Source of the DNA: Pseudomonas sp. ISL-84
Lineage (GTDB): Bacteria > Bacillota > Bacilli > Bacillales > Cytobacillaceae
NCBI GenBank assembly: GCA_018613035.1
Contig: JAGGRA010000071.1
Coordinates: 1 to 32,625 of the forward strand
Reading direction: 5' to 3'
DNA length: 32,625 bases
Shown here one piece after another: positions 1 through 7,158 of this stretch (positions are counted from its first letter, which is position 1; the number at the start of each line of letters is the position of its first letter). Below the pieces are notes generated by a model. It was given only the letters and a program-made list of their open reading frames with translations, searched no databases and was not told the origin of the DNA. The translations under genes and the position numbers were made by a program.

Positions 1-108
1 ACCCCTAAAGTTTTGGTTGAAAACTGTTGTATTAAATTTTACACAATAATCAGGACTTGACTAAAGGGATAGTGGAAAAAGCGATATGACTTGCTGTTTG
101 CAGTTGCG

Positions 109-243
109 GGCATCTGATTTTTGCCTTTTATGCGTCACTTTTTTGTTTTATGAATTAATTTCGGATTTTTATGCTTCACTTTTCTTTTCTTATGAATCAC
201 TTTCGCTGCTTTTTGCGTCACTTTTCAAATTTATGCGTCACTT
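109..243. repeat. Degenerate 20-21 bp tandem array (array 1)
   Basis: Six clear units, and probably a decayed seventh at about 109, follow the pattern TTTATGCGTCACTTTT plus a few variable bases. Unit cores (ATGCGTCA or variants ATGAATCA, ATGCTTCA, TTGCGTCA) start at 130, 150, 171, 192, 213 and 233, so spacing is 20-21 bp. The array lies directly downstream of the tyrS stop codon. A related array with core ATCGGTCA/ACCGGCCA is at 30001-30245. No intrinsic terminator is obvious after tyrS. In bases 1-100 I see nothing I can name. Confidence 0.75.
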
Positions 244-253
244 CCCGGTCTGA

Positions 254-1510
254 TCACGTTTGCTGGCTTAGTATCAGTTTTACAAATTTTCTTTTGCCAG
301 CCTGAAGGACCAACCCGTCTGTTATTTTCACGGTTAGCTTGACATCGCCCACTTTTTCACCGTTTAAGCGGATGCCGCCATTGGCAATCATTTTTCGGGC
401 TTCGGTTTTGGAAGGCAGCAGACCGAGTTCGGCAATCAAATCGGTAAGGGGCATTTCATCGGCACCCTTCCATTCAACCTCTGGAATATTTTCGGGCATG
501 GCCCCTTTTTGAAAAATCGTTCGGAAATGCTGTTCGGCTTTTTCCGCTGCTTCGGAGCCGTGGTACATGCGGACGATGGTTTTTCCCAGCTGCATTTTGG
601 CGTCTCGCGGATGAAGAATGCCTTCTTCCAGCTGCTCGGCGATTAGTTCTTTATCAGGAACCGGCAAATCTGTTACAAGATTAAAGTATTTTGCGATCAG
701 CTCATCCGGAATGGACATCGTTTTGCCGTACATATTATTAGGGTCTTCGTCTACACCGATGTAATTGTTTTTTGATTTGGACATTTTCTCTTTTCCGTCC
801 AGGCCTTCAAGCAGGGGCAGAAGGATGACCACCTGTTTTTCTTTTTCAAAATGCTCTTGAAGATGGCGGCCCATCAAGACATTGAAATGCTGGTCATTGC
901 CGCCAAGCTCAACATCGCTTTGAAGAACAACCGAATCGTATCCCTGCATCAAAGGGTAGAAGAATTCATGGAGCGATATCGGCTTTCCGGCAGCCAGACG
1001 CTCTGAGAAGTCGTTGCGCTCAAGCAAACGGGCTACTGTAATGCTCGCCGACAGGCGGGTGACATCCTCCAGGTTCAGATCTGCGAGCCATTTTGAATTG
1101 TAGTGAAGATCCACTTTTTCCATGTCGAGCACTTTGCTGAACTGCTCGAAGTATGTTTTGGCATTATGCTTAACCTCTTCTGAAGTCAGCTGTTTGCGAG
1201 CGGCAGACTTGCCTGTCGGGTCGCCAATTTTTCCGGTGAAATCGCCAATGATCAGCTGGATGATGTGGCCGTTTTCCTGGAACTGCTTCAATTTGTTTAA
1301 TACAACCGTATGGCCAATATGGACATCAGGGGCAGAAGGATCAAGCCCCAGTTTAATTTTTAATGGCTTTTTTTGAAAAATGGATTTCGCAATTTTATTT
1401 CTCAATTCCGCTACGGGAAGGATTTCCTGGACGCCATTGCGATAAATCTCCAGCTGCCTCTCCACTTCCTGGTTCTGTTCAGCCGTCAGTTTTTCAATAA
1501 AATTCTCCAT
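254..1510 (-). CDS. tyrS: Tyrosyl-tRNA synthetase
   Basis: This class I aminoacyl-tRNA synthetase attaches tyrosine to tRNA-Tyr in the cytoplasm. The HIGH motif is exact at residues 64-67 (DVHIGHTVV), KMSKS is exact near residue 242, and an S4-like RNA-binding domain occupies roughly the last 70 residues ([14 protein letters not shown]). The pattern [14 protein letters not shown] resembles the type-2 TyrRS subfamily, the group I associate with B. subtilis TyrZ, so the symbol tyrZ may also be used. I start at the ATG at 1510-1508 because AAGGA lies 8 nt upstream; an in-frame ATG nine bases earlier has no usable ribosome binding site. The gene is read from a tyrosine T-box leader about 320 bp upstream, and a 188 bp dispersed repeat lies between the leader terminator and the start codon. 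At 418 residues the length is normal for the family. Confidence 0.95.
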   Translation of the reverse strand: MENFIEKLTAEQNQEVERQLEIYRNGVQEILPVAELRNKIAKSIFQKKPLKIKLGLDPSAPDVHIGHTVVLNKLKQFQENGHIIQLIIGDFTGKIGDPTGKSAARKQLTSEEVKHNAKTYFEQFSKVLDMEKVDLHYNSKWLADLNLEDVTRLSASITVARLLERNDFSERLAAGKPISLHEFFYPLMQGYDSVVLQSDVELGGNDQHFNVLMGRHLQEHFEKEKQVVILLPLLEGLDGKEKMSKSKNNYIGVDEDPNNMYGKTMSIPDELIAKYFNLVTDLPVPDKELIAEQLEEGILHPRDAKMQLGKTIVRMYHGSEAAEKAEQHFRTIFQKGAMPENIPEVEWKGADEMPLTDLIAELGLLPSKTEARKMIANGGIRLNGEKVGDVKLTVKITDGLVLQAGKRKFVKLILSQQT

Positions 1511-1594
1511 GCCCCTCATCCTTTCTTTTTTATAGCTTTAATACAAAAGGCTCTTTTCGTATAGATTGTTGTTTTTGGACTATAAAGCTTGCCC

Positions 1595-1782
1595 GTTGAT
1601 TTCCGCTCCAGTCACGCAGCGAACCGCGGGGAGGAACGGGAGCCTCCTCGGCGTTTCACGCCTGCGGGGTCTCCCGCTCCCTCTCTTCCCGCAGGACATT
1701 GAATAAGCTTCCTCGAATCAGCACCGCACGAAGAAAATGCGAATGCATTTTCGAGGATCAAGTGCCTTCCACTCCAATCAAC
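1595..1782 (-). repeat. Dispersed 188 bp palindromic-ended repeat, copy 1
   Basis: On the minus strand this element runs from GTTGATTGGAG to GGAGCGGAAATCAAC, so its ends are inverted (GTTGATT...AATCAAC). A second copy of the same length lies at 11714-11901 in the opposite orientation, and the two share long blocks such as GATCCTCGAAAATGCATTCG, GAGGAAGCTTATTCA-like and CGCCGAGGAGGCTCCC. It is more G+C-rich than its surroundings and rich in internal hairpins. It carries no convincing ORF, so it is a MITE-like or REP-like sequence. It lies between the T-box terminator and tyrS and would therefore be part of the tyrS mRNA. Confidence 0.85.
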
Positions 1783-1832
1783 TCAGTAATTAAAACTAGT
1801 TTGTAAGCAACAAACTTTGCGCAAACAGCCAT

Positions 1833-2075
1833 ACAAAAAACCACGCCCCTAATGAAAGGGACGTGGTTAACGCGGTACCACCCTTTTTGAAGATTGCTCT
1901 TCCACTCAGCGGAATAACGGTCCATGCCGTTCCTTGCTACTGCCGTTCACAAGGAAAGTTCCAGAAGGTAATTCACGCTTATCTTTGTACTGATTTGCAC
2001 CACACATCAGCTCTCTAAAACAGGGAGATAAGCAGCTACTGATTCCTGTCATTACATTTAAATTTGAAATTATTT
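1833..2075 (-). promoter_or_regulatory. T-box riboswitch leader of tyrS (tyrosine-specific)
   Basis: Read on the minus strand, the leader contains the Stem I distal motif AGAGAGCTGATG...TGGTGCAAATCAGT and a specifier-loop region GTGAATTACC with the tyrosine codon UAC. The canonical T-box AGGGTGGTACCGCG is at 1871-1884. Its UGGU pairs with an A-CCA tRNA end, which fits tRNA-Tyr with discriminator A. An intrinsic terminator follows: a stem formed by AACCACG and CGTGGTT at 1839-1868, then a T run at 1833-1838. By the established T-box mechanism, uncharged tRNA-Tyr should stabilise the antiterminator and allow tyrS transcription. Confidence 0.95.
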
Positions 2076-2080
2076 TCATC

Positions 2081-2109
2081 ATTTTAGCGGATTGGGGAGT
2101 AATGTTCAA
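2081..2109 (-). promoter_or_regulatory. Sigma-A promoter of the tyrS T-box leader
   Basis: On the minus strand the -35 TTGAAC (2104-2109) and -10 TAAAAT (2081-2086) are separated by exactly 17 bp. The inferred start site, near 2074, falls just before Stem I of the T-box. Confidence 0.8.
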
Positions 2110-2144
2110 GTAGTTTTTCAAAAAAGAGGATACAATGTGCGGGA

Positions 2145-2197
2145 TAAAAAAGGGGATTGAAAGGATACTTAGGCTGCTTGAGAATTATTTCATCCCC
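2145..2197 (-). terminator. Intrinsic terminator of the coiled-coil repeat gene
   Basis: On the minus strand GGGGATGAAA pairs with TTTCAATCCCC (one bulged A) and is followed by six T. The stem overlaps the end of the gene at 2185. The loop of about 25 nt is long, so confidence is moderate. Confidence 0.5.
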
Positions 2198-2865
2198 ATG
2201 GACTTTTGTATTCTGCGAATTTCTTTTTTGTTATTCCATGTTTCTTTTTCGAGAATTTCCAAACTAACTTCCTGGGTTTCCATTCGCTCCTTTAGTTCAC
2301 CAAATTCCTTTGCATTTTGAAGTCTGAACTCACTCATTTCAGCCTTTAATGCTTCTTGGCCAGAAATTAAAGCACCAAGCAGGCCGGTATGTTCTTTCTG
2401 TGTAATACCCTGAAGGTTAATGGTTTCCCCATGTTCCTTCAATGTTTCTCCCTGCTCCTTTAGGGTTTGGCCTTGCTCCTTCAAAAGCCCACTATGTTCC
2501 CTTAGCGTTTCGCCTTGCTCCTTCAAAAGCCCACTATGTTCCCTTAGCGTTTCACCTTGCTCCTTCAAAAGCCTACTATTTTCCCTTAGCGTTTCGCCTT
2601 GCTCCTTCAAAAGCCCACTATGCTCTCTTAGCGTTTCGCCTTGCTCCTTCAAAAGCCCACTATGTTCTCTTAGCGTTTCGCCTTGCTCCTTCAAAAGCCC
2701 ACTATGTTCTCTTAGCGTTTCGCCTTGATTCTTCAAAAGCCCACTATGCTCCCTTAGCGTTTCGCCTTGGTTCTTTAGTGTTTGTCCCTGCTCCTCCAGC
2801 AGCAAGCCATGCAAGTCCAGGTTTTCGTTGATCTGCTCCAAAGCTTTAAGTATTTCTCGTTCCAT
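2185..2865 (-). CDS. Coiled-coil protein with 14-residue tandem repeats
   Basis: I do not recognise a named family. The 226-residue protein has no signal peptide or membrane segment and is almost entirely predicted helix. Residues 43-126 are six tandem 14-residue units of the form LLKEQGETLREHSG, with one variant (ENSR), flanked by partial copies (LEEQGQTLKNQ, KEQGQTLKEQ, KEHGETINLQG). Each unit is two heptads, which suits an elongated coiled coil. The C-terminal ~70 residues are charged and also heptad-like (ALKAEMSEFRLQNAKEFGEL). The start has an excellent ribosome binding site (AGGAGGTG, then ATG) and an extended -10 promoter. It appears to be a single-gene unit between terminators. A structural, scaffold or phase-variable role is possible, but nothing in the sequence fixes it. 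Confidence 0.8.
   Translation of the reverse strand: MEREILKALEQINENLDLHGLLLEEQGQTLKNQGETLREHSGLLKNQGETLREHSGLLKEQGETLREHSGLLKEQGETLREHSGLLKEQGETLRENSRLLKEQGETLREHSGLLKEQGETLREHSGLLKEQGQTLKEQGETLKEHGETINLQGITQKEHTGLLGALISGQEALKAEMSEFRLQNAKEFGELKERMETQEVSLEILEKETWNNKKEIRRIQKSMGMK
2488..2739 (-). repeat. Six in-frame 42 bp tandem repeats
   Basis: This DNA encodes residues 43-126 of the coiled-coil protein. Each 42 bp unit encodes LLKEQGETLREHSG and the units are nearly identical in nucleotide sequence, as expected of recent tandem duplication. Gain or loss of a unit would keep the reading frame. Confidence 0.95.
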
Positions 2866-2889
2866 TTTTTCACCTCCTCCTGTTTTTTT

Positions 2890-2895
2890 ATTATA
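2890..2895 (-). promoter_or_regulatory. Extended -10 promoter of the repeat-protein gene
   Basis: On the minus strand TGATATAAT gives a TGN extension plus a perfect TATAAT about 25 bp upstream of the start codon. No good -35 lies at 17 bp, consistent with an extended -10 promoter. Confidence 0.6.
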
Positions 2896-2923
2896 TCATT
2901 CCAGAAATAAAACATATACAAAA

Positions 2924-2958
2924 AACAGGGACATTCAGCCTATGCAGATGCCCCTGTT
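2924..2958 (-). terminator. Intrinsic terminator downstream of map
   Basis: On the minus strand AACAGGGGCAT pairs with ATGTCCCTGTT and is followed by TTTTTT. It begins 8 bp after the map stop codon. Confidence 0.85.
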
Positions 2959-2966
2959 CCTTCCTT

Positions 2967-3782
<816 letters not shown>

Positions 3783-3811
3783 TTATCCCTTGCTAAAAAA
3801 AGCTCCCGCCT

Positions 3812-3835
3812 ATTCAATCAAACGTTTGATTGAAT
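3812..3835. repeat. 24 bp perfect palindrome, copy 1
   Basis: ATTCAATCAAAC is followed directly by its exact reverse complement. The same 24 bp occurs at 16816-16839. Here it overlaps the last codons and stop of the nucleotidyltransferase gene (encoding IQSNV then TGA) and lies about 65 bp upstream of the map -10. Its A+T-rich, perfectly symmetrical form resembles a TetR-family operator more than a terminator. Confidence 0.85.
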
Positions 3836-4393
3836 TGACTCAACCCCTGGCCAGATGGACTTCCAGCTCTTTTTTTCAATTCGCTGCCTGTAGATCTCAG
3901 CCAGCTTTTCATTTTCTGCAAAATAGGGTGTCGGCTTAATTTTCAAAGCAAGCAAATCTTCAATTCCGCATGGTGCGGTTAAAATAACCTCGTTGTGCTC
4001 ATTAAGCTTTAGGCCGAGGGCTGTCGCTGTTTCCGGGAATTTTGAGATGGCATCAACTGATGAAGAGTATGGCGGAAGGTCATTGACGAGGTGCATTCTT
4101 GCTTCATTTTTAACAGACCACGGCACTTCCGGCATACGTGAGAGCAGCTTTGATTCGAGTTCTTTTTCTGTATCTTCGCGAAGATTGCTTCTATCAAAGT
4201 ATATGACATCCACATCCGGCAAGTGAGTTCTTTTGCTGAAGACTTGCAGAGCATCCCAAACCTTTGCTCTGACAAAACCGGCGCAAACCCACCAGTCAGG
4301 CAGATTTAACGACTTCGCAGCATAAAGAATGGCCATCATCCATTCGTCCTCTCTGACCAGATTCACGATATCCTTTTCCGTCTTTATTAACAT
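3818..4393 (-). CDS. Nucleotidyltransferase-family protein (NTP_transf_6/DUF925 type)
   Basis: The 191-residue cytoplasmic protein matches the DUF925 nucleotidyltransferase-like family. Recognisable signatures are WWVCAGFVRAKVWD (residues about 34-47), PDVDVIYFD with the acidic pair expected of the polymerase-beta fold, and the C-terminal GIEDLLALKIKPTPYF followed by YRQRIEKKSWKSIWPGV. The substrate is unknown for this family. It is the last gene of a minus-strand unit and overlaps the preceding NUDIX gene by 7 bp, so translational coupling is likely. GGAGA lies 7 nt before the ATG. Its final five codons and stop are formed by a 24 bp palindrome that recurs elsewhere in the window. Confidence 0.85.
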   Translation of the reverse strand: MLIKTEKDIVNLVREDEWMMAILYAAKSLNLPDWWVCAGFVRAKVWDALQVFSKRTHLPDVDVIYFDRSNLREDTEKELESKLLSRMPEVPWSVKNEARMHLVNDLPPYSSSVDAISKFPETATALGLKLNEHNEVILTAPCGIEDLLALKIKPTPYFAENEKLAEIYRQRIEKKSWKSIWPGVESIQSNV

Positions 4394-5016
4394 TTTTCTG
4401 TCTCCAGTTCACGGATTGAATGCAGTACACGCCTATAATAGTAGTCCTCATGGGGAACGAAATCTTTTTTTGTTACCTGTCTGCGGACCTGGACTCTTTT
4501 TCCATTACTGATTTCAAATCCTTCTGACGCAATGGAATCTTTACCGTTAAACCATAGCTCATAGAAATCATCCATGGCGATCCGGACAACTCCAGATACC
4601 TCTTCAAGCTGCGGAACGAATTCATCGAGCCGATGATGGCTGCGATATACAAAAACATGGGCTAATTCTTTGTCGATAAAATTTTCTTTTTCCGCGCAAT
4701 AATCAATAACGCCGAAGGGAATGAGTTCATCGAAAGCAACACTAATTCCCAGTTCTTCTTCTACCTCTCTAATGCCATCCATGACAGATTCATGGCTTAA
4801 AAGATGGCCAGCTGCTGTAATGTCCAAAAGGCCGGGATAATCCTTTTTGATCTTGCTGCGGTTCTGAAAGTAAATACAATCCTGGTTCTGTTCTTTGCTG
4901 ATGAACCAGCAGTGGAAGGTCTCGTGCCAGTAGCCTTTTTTATGTACTTCTTCGCGTGAAGCCACACCGATTTGCTTCCGGCCTTCATCAAAAATATTCA
5001 GAAGTTCTGTTTCCAT
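4387..5016 (-). CDS. NUDIX hydrolase
   Basis: The Nudix box fits GX5EX7REUXEEXGU exactly: GHLLSHESVMDGIR followed by EVEEELGI, at roughly residues 71-92. These acidic residues bind Mg2+ for hydrolysis of a nucleoside-diphosphate-linked compound. The N-terminus (GYWHETFHCWFISKE) and the HVFVYR segment resemble the isopentenyl-diphosphate-isomerase-like NUDIX subgroup (YfcD type), so an isomerase-like fold is possible, but no substrate can be deduced. The 209-residue gene has GGGGGA 8 nt before its ATG, lies 18 bp after the upstream gene and overlaps the downstream gene by 7 bp, so all three are probably co-transcribed. Confidence 0.9.
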   Translation of the reverse strand: METELLNIFDEGRKQIGVASREEVHKKGYWHETFHCWFISKEQNQDCIYFQNRSKIKKDYPGLLDITAAGHLLSHESVMDGIREVEEELGISVAFDELIPFGVIDYCAEKENFIDKELAHVFVYRSHHRLDEFVPQLEEVSGVVRIAMDDFYELWFNGKDSIASEGFEISNGKRVQVRRQVTKKDFVPHEDYYYRRVLHSIRELETEKC

Positions 5017-5034
5017 TTGCGTTGTCCCCCTTCT

Positions 5035-5847
5035 CTAATTAGCAATAAAATCATTAAAAATATCGAGCGGATCTGCTTTATATAATTCACGGTAACTCCG
5101 GATCTTCTGCTGCTCAGCATACTTGCGTACCATTTTATAAGCAAAACAATAGCCCGCGAATACTGGGATATCCATTTCACGATTGCCAAAACAGATTTTG
5201 CTTTTCAGAACATCGTCTGTCGTATCTATGTTATCCTGTGCAATTTTCTGATAGGCCTTCTCGGCTTCCTCTGTAAGATTTTCTTTCCACCAGCGTTTGT
5301 CATCATACAGTGAAAGACTGAAGTATTCAGCACCTCCCTCCATTTTATACCAATCAGCCAGTGAAAATGTATTCAATGTGAGATTATAAATTGGATTTTC
5401 CGGAGAAGCATGGTGCATTTCGTGGGCCAGCATATACTTGAAGAATTCGCGATCCGGTTCAGGCGGGATGGCCATGATAATCGTATCCGCTCCTATGGTA
5501 TAGCCATTTGTCCAAAGGGATTGATCGTATTGTTGAAACCAGGGAAATGGAAGCGCCGGCACAATGGTAATGGAAAGGTTTTGGAAATGAAGATGTTTTT
5601 CCACCTCCGTTATGGTTTCATGGATGGTGGTTGATATCTCCTTTGGATTCCAGCTATAAGAAAGAATCTCAGCCTCCGATAGTGTTTCAAATTTAAGCAA
5701 CTGAAATCTCCCGGCAAGCTGATCCCAATCCTGCATCCATGACGTTTTGCTGAAAAGAGGACTGAGCTGGGTTTGGAGCCAGTTTTTCAAGTTATCCCGG
5801 CTTTCTATTAATTTGGCAGGAGTGATTTGATTGAGAGTATAGACCAT
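5035..5847 (-). CDS. DUF2268 putative zinc-dependent protease
   Basis: The 270-residue protein lacks a signal peptide and should be cytoplasmic. It carries an HExxH motif (HEMHH, residues 142-146) with EGGAEYF about 28 residues downstream, the arrangement expected for a gluzincin-like metallopeptidase of the DUF2268 family (often annotated predicted Zn-dependent protease). The C-terminal segment GYCFAYKMVRKYAEQ is also typical. A zinc-peptidase function is inferred from the motif. It is the first gene of a three-gene minus-strand unit and has AAGGAG upstream of its ATG. It is divergent from the gene at 5930, with 82 bp between them. Confidence 0.82.
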   Translation of the reverse strand: MVYTLNQITPAKLIESRDNLKNWLQTQLSPLFSKTSWMQDWDQLAGRFQLLKFETLSEAEILSYSWNPKEISTTIHETITEVEKHLHFQNLSITIVPALPFPWFQQYDQSLWTNGYTIGADTIIMAIPPEPDREFFKYMLAHEMHHASPENPIYNLTLNTFSLADWYKMEGGAEYFSLSLYDDKRWWKENLTEEAEKAYQKIAQDNIDTTDDVLKSKICFGNREMDIPVFAGYCFAYKMVRKYAEQQKIRSYRELYKADPLDIFNDFIAN

Positions 5848-5929
5848 GGCTCTTGGCTCCTTTTTAATTGGTTTTATTATCCATACTTAGGTACACTAGA
5901 GGAAATGATTATTCTGGGAGGTTTAGGAT

Positions 5930-6544
5930 ATGGGCTGGGCTGAGTTTGGAAGAGTGAAAAATGAATATAATGAAACATTTAAAGAAATCGATGAAAAGCT
6001 GCTGCAGCTGATCAAGAAAAGAAAAGCCCATACGAAAGGAAAGCGCTTTTTCCCTTCGGCGGACCTGATGGAAGAGTGGGCAAAGAAATATGATATGGAC
6101 GTTCCGGAAATCGGCTGGTTTTTTAATAGTCTGGATGACCGGAGCTATCCGTTTATTCCGGATGAGCCTGGTGAAATCCTGAATGTACTGCCAATTATGA
6201 GAAAGTCTACTGTTGATGATTTCGACTATGTGCTGACACATGCTATGCAGCACGAAAATTGCAGTGTCGTTACCCTTGAAATCAGTTATAAAGATAAAGA
6301 CGAAAATATTGGCCACTTGATCCCCCGCTTAATGCTGGAGGTTAATGGCGAAGCTGATTATCACGTTAGGAGGCATGGCTCCCGCGGAGGCGGCGGGAAT
6401 ACGCAAATGTCGTTCCTCGTCTCTCCGGCTTTACCTGAAGACTTGGACCAAATCAACTTTGCGCTCATTCCTTATTTTATACCGATGGAAAACCCTCCTA
6501 AAGAAGTAGTTCTTGATAAAGAAGTCTTTTTCACAAAGGGGTAA
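5930..6544 (+). CDS. Conserved-looking hypothetical protein
   Basis: I do not recognise this 204-residue soluble protein. Its N-terminal helix (EIDEKLLQLIKKRKAHT, residues about 19-35) looks like the first helix of chorismate-mutase type II domains, but the other catalytic residues of that fold are not evident, so I make no functional claim. The middle (DDFDYVLTHAMQHENCSVVTLEISY) and the glycine-rich RRHGSRGGGGN near residue 150 are distinctive. The start is supported by GGGAGG upstream of the ATG. It forms a single-gene unit, divergent from the DUF2268 gene and ending at a terminator shared with the broken GNAT gene. Confidence 0.75.
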   Translation: MGWAEFGRVKNEYNETFKEIDEKLLQLIKKRKAHTKGKRFFPSADLMEEWAKKYDMDVPEIGWFFNSLDDRSYPFIPDEPGEILNVLPIMRKSTVDDFDYVLTHAMQHENCSVVTLEISYKDKDENIGHLIPRLMLEVNGEADYHVRRHGSRGGGGNTQMSFLVSPALPEDLDQINFALIPYFIPMENPPKEVVLDKEVFFTKG

Positions 6545-6553
6545 TGGGCAAAA

Positions 6554-6588
6554 AGGATACTCAGGCTGATGGGTATCCTCCTTTATTT
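6554..6588. terminator. Intrinsic terminator between convergent genes
   Basis: AGGATAC and GTATCCT form a stem with a 12-nt loop followed by a T-rich stretch. It lies just after the stop of the gene at 5930 and reaches the 3' end of the GNAT pseudogene. Confidence 0.65.
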
Positions 6589-6990
6589 TCCGGATTGGTT
6601 TTTATAGTTGCGCAGGATCATGCCCGTTGATTTCACCATCCCGAATTTCTCATAGTAGGGCTGGAGGTCAGGGTCACACATGATATCAATCATGTAAATA
6701 TCATCAAGCTCTTCAAGCATATATTCAACAAGCTTTTGACCGATTCCTTGCTGCTTGTATTCAGGAAGAACTTCAAGAAGCGGAATATACGCGGATAAAA
6801 CACCGTCGCTGATCGCGGTTATGAATCCGATGACTTTATGCTTTTCCTCGTCAACTGCCAACATGACTTTTGAGCTGTTTTTTTATAGCTGAAGATGCTT
6901 ATCGGCTGAAGGCGGATTTGGCCATCCGTCAAAAAAGCCTTGAAGCATATCTGCTGTAACCTCTTTTAAATCCGTTTTAATTTTTATCAC
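6583..6990 (-). pseudogene. GNAT acetyltransferase broken by an in-frame stop
   Basis: From a GTG at 6990-6988 with GGGAG 8 nt upstream, the reading frame gives MIKIKTDLKEVTADMLQGFF, then WPNPPSADKHLQL, a TAA stop at 6885-6883, then KNSSKVMLAVDEEKHKV and the rest of a GNAT domain in the same frame. The acetyl-CoA loop EYKQQGIGQKLVEYM and the C-terminal PYYEKFGM are intact. The whole would be about 135 residues, normal for a small GNAT N-acetyltransferase. Either side of the stop fits a single protein (expected HLQLLKNS), so one base change (for example TTA to TAA) explains it. The stop lies beside a seven-A run, so a sequencing error is possible. An ATG at 6864 could at most give the 93-residue C-terminal part. 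Confidence 0.8.
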
Positions 6991-7116
6991 ATAATCAACT
7001 CCCATACGCACAGCACAATTGCATTTTGATATCCTTTCGACATACATACTGGAAAAGCCTTTGGAGAGTACTGAAAAATTGCATACGGGCCATTTTTAAT
7101 TTTCTCTGTAATCTAT

Positions 7117-7122
7117 TAAAAT
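7117..7122 (+). promoter_or_regulatory. Putative -10 of lytST
   Basis: TAAAAT lies 36 bp upstream of the lytS start, with a poor T-rich -35 (TTTTAA at 17 bp). One sequence at 7020 (TGCATTTTGAT) is one base from the LytT-operator-like repeat found before cstA, but it has no correctly phased partner. Confidence 0.35.
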
Positions 7123-7158
7123 AAAGGTTAATGAACTTGGGTAAAGGGGCCATGCCGA

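Noticed and set aside
2442..2831. Plus-strand reading frame opposite the coiled-coil gene
   Set aside because: It is the antisense of the 42 bp repeats; no start signal, and its repetitive composition is explained by the minus-strand gene.
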